Shown here: piece by piece, positions 1 to 9,100 of the stretch | Numbering within the stretch: position 1 is the first letter of the stretch | Layout of the letters: every line of letters begins with the position of its first letter | Source: Bacillota bacterium | Lineage (GTDB): Bacteria > Bacillota > Clostridia > RUG12999 | DNA: 32,084 bases | Assembly: GCA_030705675.1 (NCBI GenBank) | Contig: JAUZPZ010000007.1 | Span: forward strand, 1 to 32,084 | Direction: 5' to 3' | Translations under genes and position numbers: made by a program | The notes under the pieces: generated by a model | The model's database searches: none | The model's input: only the letters and a program-made list of their open reading frames with translations | What the model was told of the DNA's origin: nothing

Positions 1-152
1 ACTCCCTTATAAAACAACAGTATTTATTATACCAATAATTTCCTTGTATTGCAAGTTTTTTTTGACAATTCATCAAAAAGCACAAAATATTATGAATAAT
101 CAAAGGTAAATAATGCAAAACGGCGATTTTACTATTGCGAAAATCTTCGGCT

Positions 153-345
153 TATGGTATAATAAACACATAAATGTGCTTATTATATTTTTTTAAAGCC
201 CGCGCGATTTTTTTCGTCTTGCGGCTTTTTCGCCTTGCGGCTGAGCCGCATGTTGCCGAAACGCACATGGGCAATTATACCAAAATTTTTACGAATTTAT
301 GGTATAATAAACACATAAATGTGCTTGTTATATTTTTTTAAATCC
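153..345. repeat. Left array of a structured intergenic repeat (core TATGGTATAATAAACACATAAATGTGCTT at 153 and again at 298, period 145 bp)
   Basis: Near-identical 28-nt core repeated at 153-180 and 298-325. The intervening block contains GCGGCTGAGCCGC and an ATTATACCA...TGGTATAAT inverted repeat. Related to the array at 29375-29646. Confidence 0.85.
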
Positions 346-427
346 TGTGCGAACTTTTCAGCATGAGTAGCCGCTAACTAAAACAAATTTCTTGTTTTCA
401 TGCCGAATAATCAGAGGGGGAAGAGTG

Positions 428-1855
428 ATGGATAATATTATTTACAAAAAAGTAAAAAAGTATTTTGAAGATAATAAAAAGACAATAATAGACGAGCTGG
501 AAGAGCTTATAAAGATACCGAGTGTAAATAACCATGATAGCGAATATATATTTGGGACAGAGGTAAACAGAGCCCTTGAGGCGGGCGCTGCGCTTGCGGC
601 AAAATATGGGTTTGAGGCGAAGGTAAAAGGAAGCTATGCGATTGCACATTTTGGAAAGGGTAGTAAGAGCATAGGCTTGTTTGGACATTTGGATGTAGTA
701 CCCGCAAATGAAAAAGATTGGGTTTATACAAAGCCGTTTTTACCTTTTATAAATGACGGGTTTATTATAGGACGAGGGTCGGAAGATGACAAAGCCGCGA
801 TTGTCATTGGCTGTCATGTTGCCGCCGCCATTAGGGAGATCGGTATCTCGCTCGGCTCCGAGATTACTTTGTTTATGGGAGGAAACGAGGAGTGCGGAAT
901 GAGGGATATTGCCGATTTTGTGCAAAATGAAAAGATGCCGGATATTTCGATAATACCGGATAACGAATTTCCTGTATGTATAGGAGAGAAAGGAATATGC
1001 TGTATTACCGCAAAATGTCGTATGCCTTTTGAAAGTATACGCAGGATATACGGAGGAATGGCACATAATGTTGTATTGGGCGAGGTTGCGGCAGAACTGG
1101 ATTATGATGATATTACCGCTGCCGATTTGCTTGATGCTATAAATAAAACTAAAGACATAAAAGCGGAAGTAAACAAAGAAGGCATAAATGTAAAAGCGTT
1201 TGGGGTGTCTGCTCATGCGGCGTATCCGGAAAATTCTTTTAATGCAGGAATAAATCTTGCGGATTTGCTGTGCGGATTTAACCGTATAAGTGAGAACGAT
1301 AAAAAAATTCTCCGATTTATGCGCAGTGTTCAGGAAAGACCATACGGAGAGCCTTTTGGAATTGAATCCGAAGATGAGCATTTCGGAAAACTTACTGCGG
1401 TAAACGGTATTGTCCGTACGGAAAACGGACAGCTTGTCCTTTTGTTTGACATACGTTACGGAACGAGCGTGGAAAACGAAAAGATGCTGAAAAAAATAAT
1501 AAAAGTATTCGACGAAAATGGTTGGGATGTAAGAATTGACGAGGATGAAGAAGGATTTGAGCTTCCTTGTGACAGCGAAACGGTAAAGGCCTTTGAAAAT
1601 ATTTATAATGCTGTGTCGGGCGAGAAATTTGCCCGTGCGGACTATTCGGGCGGTGGAACATATGCCAGAAAACTGAAAAATGCGTACAGTGTCGGAACGA
1701 GCATTTATAACGGTGAGGGCGGAAATATGCCTGTAGGACACGGTGGGGCACATCAGTCGGATGAATGTATTTCCGTGGAAGGTATGCTTTTGGCGGCACA
1801 GGCTATAACCCTTATGGTGATTGAAGCGGACGAACAGTTAAATAAAGAGATATAA
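428..1855 (+). CDS. M20 family metallopeptidase / PepV-like (Sapep) dipeptidase
   Basis: ORF 392..1855 with the likely start at ATG 428, preceded by AGAGGGGGAAGAG. Motifs GLFGHLDVVPA, GRGSEDDKAA, GGNEECG and the C-terminal GGGTYARK...GHGGAHQSDE are typical of the M20 PepV/Sapep family. Confidence 0.9.
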   Translation: MDNIIYKKVKKYFEDNKKTIIDELEELIKIPSVNNHDSEYIFGTEVNRALEAGAALAAKYGFEAKVKGSYAIAHFGKGSKSIGLFGHLDVVPANEKDWVYTKPFLPFINDGFIIGRGSEDDKAAIVIGCHVAAAIREIGISLGSEITLFMGGNEECGMRDIADFVQNEKMPDISIIPDNEFPVCIGEKGICCITAKCRMPFESIRRIYGGMAHNVVLGEVAAELDYDDITAADLLDAINKTKDIKAEVNKEGINVKAFGVSAHAAYPENSFNAGINLADLLCGFNRISENDKKILRFMRSVQERPYGEPFGIESEDEHFGKLTAVNGIVRTENGQLVLLFDIRYGTSVENEKMLKKIIKVFDENGWDVRIDEDEEGFELPCDSETVKAFENIYNAVSGEKFARADYSGGGTYARKLKNAYSVGTSIYNGEGGNMPVGHGGAHQSDECISVEGMLLAAQAITLMVIEADEQLNKEI

Positions 1856-1941
1856 ACAGTGTGTAACAATGCATAAAAGAGATATAAACAATATGTAGTA
1901 ATACACAAGAGAGATATAAACAATATGTAATAATACACAAA
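1846..1941. repeat. Three tandem copies of a 32-bp repeat (AGAGATATAAACARTRTGTARYAATRCAYAAR)
   Basis: Copies begin at 1846, 1878 and 1910. The first includes the peptidase stop codon. Confidence 0.85.
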
Positions 1942-1982
1942 AAAGCCATTGCAATTTTAGTAAAAAGGCAGGGGCTTTTTGG
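1941..1982 (+). terminator. Probable Rho-independent terminator
   Basis: AAAAAGCC ... GGGGCTTTTTTGG hairpin downstream of the peptidase gene. Confidence 0.5.
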
Positions 1983-1983
1983 C

Positions 1984-2012
1984 TTGACTTTGTATTAAAA
2001 CGCTGATATAAT
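1984..2012 (+). promoter_or_regulatory. Sigma-A-type promoter
   Basis: TTGACT (1984-1989), 17-nt spacer, TATAAT (2007-2012). Confidence 0.75.
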
Positions 2013-2051
2013 TAATTGTGTATATGAAAAATTCATTAGGGGGAATTTTGT

Positions 2052-5000
2052 ATGATTAAAAAGATAACAGCCTTGTTTCTTATGGTTGCTGTGATGTTAA
2101 GTTTTCCGCTTACGTCGTCGGCTTTCGTTAGAAATTCTTTGGGGCAGGGATCATCGGCGCTTAGACATAAGATGGGTACAGGAAGCCATGTTCCTTTTCA
2201 AATTGCCAACGACATGGTGGTGGGGGTAAAATATAGTATAAAAGTTGGTGAAAAGCTTACGTCGGCAGAGGTTTCATGCCCAAGTTTTTCTAACAATATA
2301 GGATCCATGACAATGAGAATATACAATTGGACAGATGATTATAAAACAACTATATCCAAAAAACCAGTTGTAGAGAAAAGGTTTGAGGATTATAATGATA
2401 ATTCCATACTTACAATTTCGTTGCCGGACGAAGTGGAACTGACGGGAGATATCCTTCTTACATTCAGTGATACAACTGAAAACGTAGGAATATGGAAGTA
2501 CCCTGTGGGTATTCCGGAAACCGCTATGTATATAAACGGGCAAATCAGTGATGGTGCCCCAGAGGGAACTTTTTGTTGTGTTCCGTTAAACCTTACAGGA
2601 ACTGCTGACCAACCGACAAAAAACCCTTACGAATCAATCGAGATGAAAAATTATGACATCCAGGCTAATCTTTCGCCTTCCTCGATGACAGTTAGTGATG
2701 CAAATGGCACAAAATACAACTCATTAAATATAACATCAGGCGCATACGCCGGATATTATAATATGGATTTCGGAAACGAGTCTCCGAAGGGCATTGAAAT
2801 GGTTGTAATAAATAATGGCGTTATGGGAGATTCCGGACAGATACAGGTTGTGTTGGATGATCTTCTTAAAGGGGATGTAATTGCAGAGCTTAATGTAGAA
2901 TATGATAGTACAGACAATTATTGGGAGACTTTATCGGGAAAAATCACTCAAAATATAACGGGAGTACATAACGTATTTGTTACATTTACATACACGGGAT
3001 ATTCACCGGTAACAATGAAATTTGTAAAAGATGAGCCTGGCGACTCAAAGCAGGAAATAAGGCTTAAAGAGTTCAATGATACCAAAAATTTTGAGCTTAA
3101 AGATACTTATGCAGACACTTGGGTAGCAACGGATATGCTGGGCAGAAAACTGCCTGATTATGAAACGGTGGGAAAATACAACCCCGACAAACAAGTGGGT
3201 ATGTTTTACTGGACGTGGCATGCGCAGCAGCCGATGCTTAATTTAACTAGCATGAGCAATAACCAGGAAGTGCTGGATACTTATCCTGGAGATGTTTCGG
3301 AAATTTACAATAATTTTGATTATCCTAAATGGGGTACGTCGGGTTATTGGAATGAATCAATTTACGGGTATTATCATGGGCTTGACACCTGGGTTATGAG
3401 AAAGCAGTTGGAAATGCTTTCAGCAGCGGGTGTGGACAGTTTGTTTTTTGACGCCACAAACGGGTCGCAAACATGGACCGGAGGATACATGACCCTTGGC
3501 AAAGTTATGCATCAAATGCATAATGAAGGGATAAAAACTCCGGGTATGGTGTTTATGATGCCATTTGCGGAGGGATCGGACACCGTACTCAGCCTTGAAC
3601 GCATTTATGAAAATATGTATTCGACAGGACTGTACAGTGACTGCTGGTATTACTGGAAGGGCAAACCTTTGGTTATGGCATATTATGATATGCTTAAGAA
3701 TGATACAGGATATAAGGATTTGAATGAGGAACACCAGGAAATTCTTAATTTCTTTACTTTCCGTCCCGGTCAGCCGTTATATACGGCCGGTCCGAAAAGC
3801 GATGATCAGTGGCCTTGGCTGGAAATATATCCTCAGTTTCCTTATGGTAAATCGGATAAATACGGCTGCGAATGTGTTAGCGTGGGAGTTGCGCAGAATT
3901 ATCACGATGGCGGTAAAACGGCAATGAATAACGGGGCGGATGTTTACGGCAGAAGCTATACATATAAAGACAGGTTTTCAAACTTGTCCGCAACTTCAAA
4001 ATATTACGGATATAACTTTGCGGAACAATGGGAAAGGGCATATCAACTTAACCCTGAATTCGTGTTTATAGACGGTTGGAACGAGTGGGCATCAAGTCAT
4101 TCCACAGTATGGGGCGGAACAAAGGGAGGATATTCGGACACATTCAGTGATGAGTACAGCCGTGATATTGAACCGACAAAAGGGGATCTCAAGGATTGTT
4201 ACTATTATCAGCTGGTATCCAGTATCAGAAAGTTTAAGGGTGTAAGACAAACTCCCGAGGCCTCGAAGGAAAAAACAATTGATCTTAACGGAGATTTTTC
4301 ACAGTGGGATGATGTCGGACCGGAATTTGTGGGATATAAAGGCGGAACTGAACCGAGAAACGCACGGGGTGTTTCTGTGGTCAATAAAAAAGTTGTTTAT
4401 ACTAACGATACGGGAAGAAACGATATAGTTCTCTCTAAGGTGGCAAGAGACAGCGACAATTTGTATTTCTATGTTGAAACGGCCGCAAATTTAACTCCCT
4501 ATACAGATCCGTCATGGATGCGTCTGTTTATCAACACAGACCGCGGTTATAGCACCGGCTGGGAAGGCTACGATTATGTAATAAATAGGGTAAGCCCGAC
4601 GGCAGAAAAGGCAGTGCTTGAAAGAAGTAAAACCGGATGGAATTGGGAAAAGGTTGCGGATGTGGATTATAAGGTAGACGGAAACAAGATGATGATTACG
4701 GTGCCGAGAAATCTTATAGGCGTGAATGGCAATGTTGATATTGAATTCAAATGGAATGACAACATGCAGGCGCAGGGCGATATTATGGATTTCTATACAA
4801 ACGGTGATACCGCACCTATAGGAAGATTTGCTTACCATTATGTGGAAAACATCAGCAAAATGGCAAAAATAAAGGATGAACCCGTACAGCCTAAGAGAAG
4901 TGCGTCGGATAAACTCAAATATTATACGGTAATGTTTTTGGATAAATCAAAAGCTTTTGTGAAAAATACTGCTACTAAAATTGATCCTGACAACGATGCT

Positions 5001-5360
5001 GTAACACCTAAAATCATAGATGATAAAACACTTGTTCCGCTGCGTTTTCTTACGGAGAGTTTGGGAGCCACGGTTACATGGAAAGATGAAACACAGACCG
5101 CAAGGATTATATTCAGCAATAAGAGAATATTCGTAACGGTAGGATCCAGCACATTGAAAGTGGAGAAAGAAAAGTATCAGCTTGAAACGCCGGCAGTTGA
5201 AATGGACGGTAGAATTTATGTGCCTCTTCGTGATATAGTTGAAGCTGCGGGAATTGATTGTGTATGGATTGACCCCGGAATAATCATTGTGGGAGATAAC
5301 GCAAACCAGATTGTCGGAGACCAGGATGTGGAAACGTACCTGCAAACACAAGATGAATAA
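2052..5360 (+). CDS. Large secreted multidomain glycoside hydrolase-like protein (CBM6, GH99/71-like catalytic region, CBM9-like, C-terminal copper amine oxidase N-terminal domain)
   Basis: Signal peptide MIKKITALFLMVAVMLSFPLTSSAF. CBM6-like segment (DSGQIQVVLDD...GVHNVFVTFTYTG). FYWTWHAQQ...AAGVDSLFFDATNG...FIDGWNEWASS resembles GH71/GH99-like enzymes. NGDFSQWDDV... is CBM9-like. KTLVPLRFLTESLGATVTWKDETQTARI...VPLRDIVEAAG is the CuAO_N1 signature. Confidence 0.75.
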   Translation: MIKKITALFLMVAVMLSFPLTSSAFVRNSLGQGSSALRHKMGTGSHVPFQIANDMVVGVKYSIKVGEKLTSAEVSCPSFSNNIGSMTMRIYNWTDDYKTTISKKPVVEKRFEDYNDNSILTISLPDEVELTGDILLTFSDTTENVGIWKYPVGIPETAMYINGQISDGAPEGTFCCVPLNLTGTADQPTKNPYESIEMKNYDIQANLSPSSMTVSDANGTKYNSLNITSGAYAGYYNMDFGNESPKGIEMVVINNGVMGDSGQIQVVLDDLLKGDVIAELNVEYDSTDNYWETLSGKITQNITGVHNVFVTFTYTGYSPVTMKFVKDEPGDSKQEIRLKEFNDTKNFELKDTYADTWVATDMLGRKLPDYETVGKYNPDKQVGMFYWTWHAQQPMLNLTSMSNNQEVLDTYPGDVSEIYNNFDYPKWGTSGYWNESIYGYYHGLDTWVMRKQLEMLSAAGVDSLFFDATNGSQTWTGGYMTLGKVMHQMHNEGIKTPGMVFMMPFAEGSDTVLSLERIYENMYSTGLYSDCWYYWKGKPLVMAYYDMLKNDTGYKDLNEEHQEILNFFTFRPGQPLYTAGPKSDDQWPWLEIYPQFPYGKSDKYGCECVSVGVAQNYHDGGKTAMNNGADVYGRSYTYKDRFSNLSATSKYYGYNFAEQWERAYQLNPEFVFIDGWNEWASSHSTVWGGTKGGYSDTFSDEYSRDIEPTKGDLKDCYYYQLVSSIRKFKGVRQTPEASKEKTIDLNGDFSQWDDVGPEFVGYKGGTEPRNARGVSVVNKKVVYTNDTGRNDIVLSKVARDSDNLYFYVETAANLTPYTDPSWMRLFINTDRGYSTGWEGYDYVINRVSPTAEKAVLERSKTGWNWEKVADVDYKVDGNKMMITVPRNLIGVNGNVDIEFKWNDNMQAQGDIMDFYTNGDTAPIGRFAYHYVENISKMAKIKDEPVQPKRSASDKLKYYTVMFLDKSKAFVKNTATKIDPDNDAVTPKIIDDKTLVPLRFLTESLGATVTWKDETQTARIIFSNKRIFVTVGSSTLKVEKEKYQLETPAVEMDGRIYVPLRDIVEAAGIDCVWIDPGIIIVGDNANQIVGDQDVETYLQTQDE

Positions 5361-5528
5361 AATATTTAAGAAGATGGCGCTATGACGGCTTATAAAAAAG
5401 TCAAATGAAACCTACTGCGCCACGCGGGTGCGGAAACCTAAGAGAATTTTTTTGTTGATGGAATTTCTTATACAATAAAAAAATCAAGTAAAAAAGCAAA
5501 ATAGCTCAAGTGGGCGGACTGCACTAAA

Positions 5529-5577
5529 GCCCCGGTTTGAATGATTTAAAAGGTCATCCAAACCGGGGCTTTTTTAA
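5529..5577 (+). terminator. Strong Rho-independent terminator
   Basis: GCCCCGGTTTGAATGA-loop-TCATCCAAACCGGGGC followed by TTTTTT. The 16-bp stem has one wobble pair. Confidence 0.85.
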
Positions 5578-5583
5578 AATAAT

Positions 5584-5661
5584 GTTTGTGTCACGGACTA
5601 ATTTTGCACAAACACGGTTGTATTTATTAGACCTCTCGTGGTTAATTTTGCAAGAGGTCTA
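5584..5661. other. Two adjacent hairpins with related loop sequence
   Basis: GTTTGTG(5584-5590)/CACAAAC(5607-5613) and TAGACCTCT(5628-5636)/AGAGGTCTA(5653-5661). Each has a 16-nt loop, and both contain TAATTTTGCA (partly in the stem of the first). Confidence 0.6.
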
Positions 5662-6027
5662 TTGAATAAAGCCGTCCTCATTCAGGGAATCACGTGTAAT
5701 TATACCTACGAATTTTCCCCGATCCATTACAGGAAGGGAATAAAGGTGCTCTTCCTCCATGAGACGTATTATAAAGCTAAGATCGGAGCGGGCAATTACA
5801 GACATACGGCATGGTTCCATAATATTGCCTACAGTTTCTGTGTCTGATTCGCTCGGAATGCCAGACCGGCGGACAAAGCCGCATATTCTGTTGTTATCAC
5901 ATATGCACAGGCAATATATGTTATCCTTCTTCATAAGATTTTTTGCATGAGCTACAGTTCTTTCGGGGTCAATTATTACCGGCGGACGCATAACGTCTTT
6001 TGCGGTAATGTTATGAAGTTCTTTCAT
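5659..6027 (-). CDS. CBS-domain-pair protein
   Basis: ORF 5659..6072(-). The start at 6027 is preceded by AAAGGAGTTGTCAGT. Contains the motifs ITAKDVMRPPVIIDPERTVAHAKNLM and YSLPVMDRGKFVGIITRDSL, characteristic of CBS domains. Confidence 0.9.
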   Translation of the reverse strand: MKELHNITAKDVMRPPVIIDPERTVAHAKNLMKKDNIYCLCICDNNRICGFVRRSGIPSESDTETVGNIMEPCRMSVIARSDLSFIIRLMEEEHLYSLPVMDRGKFVGIITRDSLNEDGFIQ

Positions 6028-6087
6028 ACTGACAACTCCTTTTAAATTAGTATGCCCAAAGAATAAATGCAATAAACCTATAAACTC

Positions 6088-6116
6088 TTTACAGAAAAGA
6101 AATTATATTATATAAT
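6088..6116 (+). promoter_or_regulatory. Sigma-A-type promoter for addBA
   Basis: TTTACA (6088-6093), 17-nt spacer, TATAAT (6111-6116), located 32 nt before the likely addB start. Confidence 0.7.
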
Positions 6117-6147
6117 AAATATGAATATGAAAAGCGGAGGGAAAGTA

Positions 6148-9100
6148 ATGTCATTGCAGATAATTTACGGCAGGGCGGGCAGCGGAAAGAGTTTTGAGTG
6201 CCTGAAAATTGCTTCGGAAACATGGCACAAAACAGATAAAAAGGTTTTTTTCATTGTGCCTGAGCAATACTCTTATGAAACAGAAAAATCGCTTGTGGAA
6301 GAGCTTGGAATAATTAGTCCTAAAACTGTTGAAGTACTTTCTTTTAAGCGTTTGTTTTATTACGTATGTAATAATGTCGGCGGAATTCTTGCTCCACGCC
6401 TTACGGACACGGGGAAAGCCATTCTTTTGCGCAAGGCGGCAATCAAATGCGCGGACGGCCTGAAAACATTGGGTAAAACCACAAAATACAGCGGGTTTAC
6501 TGAAGTTATGGCAACTCTTTTTTCTGAATTTAAAAGATATAACAATACTCCTGACAGCATAGATAAAGTAACGGAAAAACTGCAAGATAACAGTTATTTT
6601 AAGCTTAAAATGCAGGATATAAGTATGCTGTACAGAGCGTATGAGGAAGAGATAGCCGGTATATTCACTGATCCTGACGATGAGCTTACGTGGCTTTCGA
6701 CGCTGCTTAGGGAAAATAGCAGCTTTTTTGCCGATAGCATTTTTCTTATAGATGAATTTACAGGGTTTACTCCACAGGAAATGGGCGTGATTGCCGAAAT
6801 TGCAAAGCAGGCGCCGGAAATAAAAATTACGCTGTGCACCGACACACTCCTACAGACAGACAGCGGTTATGAAGTTTTTGATATGCAAATAAAAACTGCC
6901 ACCAAGCTTGACATGCTCGCACAGGAATATGGAATAAAGGGGGATAAACCGCTTTATATGGGGCGGTTATATAAAACGGAAAACCATCCCGAATTTGCGC
7001 ATTTGGAAAAAAATCTTACAAAAAATGTGTATACGAAATATGAAGATAAAACTGAAATGATAAAAATTACGGCGGCAATGAATTACAGCGGAGAGCTTGA
7101 AGACGCCGCCGAGGAGATAATACGTCTTACAAGAGATGAAAACTACCGGTATAGGGATTTTATGGTTGTAGCAAGAAATATTGATAATTACAAAACCCTT
7201 GTATCAAGTGTGTTTTCAAGATATGGATTGCCTGTGTATGTAAGCGATAAAACCTCAGCGGCGGAGGAAACACCGGCTTACGCGCTTTTATGCGGGATGA
7301 ATATTATTGTTAAGAACTGGAGCTACGAGGCTGTATTTTCTTTTTTAAAAACAGGATACGCAAACCTTACAGATGAAGAAACTGACTTGATTGAAAATTA
7401 CATAATCAGAACGGGAATAAGGGGTACAAGCTGGACAAACGGTAAACCGTGGAAATATATGCCGGAGGGCGTGGATGGTGAAACCCTTGCCGAAATTGAA
7501 AAAATAAGGGCAAAAGTGATAGCTCCTGTAATGAGTCTTAATGAGAGGTTTTTGACGGCAAAAACCGCAAAAGAATATATGGTGGCGCTTGTAGAATTTA
7601 TGACGGAAGAAAAATTTGCGGAAAAAGTGTCCGCCGCCGCTGAAAATTTTAAAGGCATAAGTCCCGATATTTCCGCACGATATGAACAGATTTACGCAAT
7701 AATAATTTCCACTATGGATGAAATAGAACAGGTTACAGGTGACAGTGAGGAATTTACTCCGGAGGAGTTTACGCAAATATTTACGGCGGCACTTCAAACG
7801 CATCAGGTGGGCATTATTCCCACATCTGCTGATAGCATTACAGTTACCGATGCCGAACGCTGCGGGGCGCAAAAGTGCAAAGTTATGTTTTTGATTGGCG
7901 TAAACGACGGAGTATTTCCGAAGATTTTCAGCAACGAGGGAATAATAAAAGATGAGGAGAGGGAAATGCTCGCGCAGGCAGGCTTGCAATTGTCTCCGGA
8001 TACGGTAAAACGAACATTTGACGAAAGCTTTATTGTATATTCAACCCTTCTCGCCCCATCTGAAAGGCTATATATTTCATATTCCCTTGCCGATAACAAA
8101 GGCGCCGCCCTCGCACCTTCGGGATTTATAAAAAAGCTTAAAATTATGTTTCCGAACATATCAGAGCGCAATCTTGTCATAGCGGAAAAAAGTCCGACCG
8201 AGAGGCTTGTGAATCCAGGTTCGGCTTTGGACAGGCTTGCTGAGGCGAAAAGCCGTGAACGTGAAGGTGAACAAATTGAAAAAATATGGGCGGATGTGGA
8301 AAAATGGTACAGTGAGCATGAGCAGTATCCGGAAAAATACGAGATGATAAAAAGGGGATATTGCTATAGAAATGCGGCATACCCAATATCAAAGGAAACT
8401 CTTGATGGTATTTACAAAGATGTTGTGTATACATCAGTTTCAAGGCTTGAAACATACAAAAAATGTCCGTTTATGTATTATGCCCAGTATTTGCTAAAGG
8501 CAAATGAAAGGGAAACAACCGAGATACGCAGTGTAAATATCGGAAACATTATGCATACGGTAACGGAGAAAATATCTTTGAAAGTACATGATGAAATCGG
8601 AAACTGGAATGATGTCCGCGATGATTGGATAGAAAAAAATGTGGAACTGATTGCGGAAGAAGAAATCAAAAAGCTTTCCGAATATTTTGACAAGCTTGAG
8701 CCGCGGCAGCTGTGGACGATGGCAAGGTTGAGGCGCGCCATAATAAATTCAGCTAAGATAATTGCCTATCAGTTGCAGTCAGGCGATTTTATGCCGATGG
8801 GTTATGAGATTGAATTTGACGACGGCGGCAAATATAAATGTATAGAGATTGATGTTGGAGACAAAAAAATAAAGCTGCGCGGGAAAATTGACCGCGGTGA
8901 TATTTTTATTGATGATAGCGGACGGAAGTTTATAAGAATTGTAGATTATAAGTCGGGAAATAAAGAGTTTGACATATCGGATTTATATTACGGGATGAAT
9001 TTGCAGATGGCGGTATATCTGGACAGCCTTACCGTGCAGGAAAATGCCGTCCCGGCGGGAATGCTTTATTTCAGACTGTATGACCCCATTGTCGAGACCG

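Noticed and set aside
62-93. Promoter at TTGACA (62-67)
   Set aside because: No -10 hexamer at acceptable spacing; the nearest TATTAT gives a spacer of 20 nt.
740-1753. 337-aa antisense ORF on the - strand
   Set aside because: Lies fully opposite the M20 peptidase gene. Composition (Tyr/Phe/Arg/His-rich) is typical of shadow ORFs and it has no domain signature.
5370-5530. Riboswitch or 6S/SRP-type RNA downstream of the GH gene
   Set aside because: Compared with remembered consensus cores (c-di-GMP, glycine, M-box, ydaO, THF, SRP, RNase P) and none matched. Kept only as an unexplained 3' UTR.
5638-5847. 69-aa + strand ORF opposite the CBS gene
   Set aside because: Antisense to a well-supported CBS-domain CDS, with no RBS or family match.
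7345-7989. 214-aa antisense ORF on the - strand
   Set aside because: Shadow of addB with no RBS or recognisable domain.
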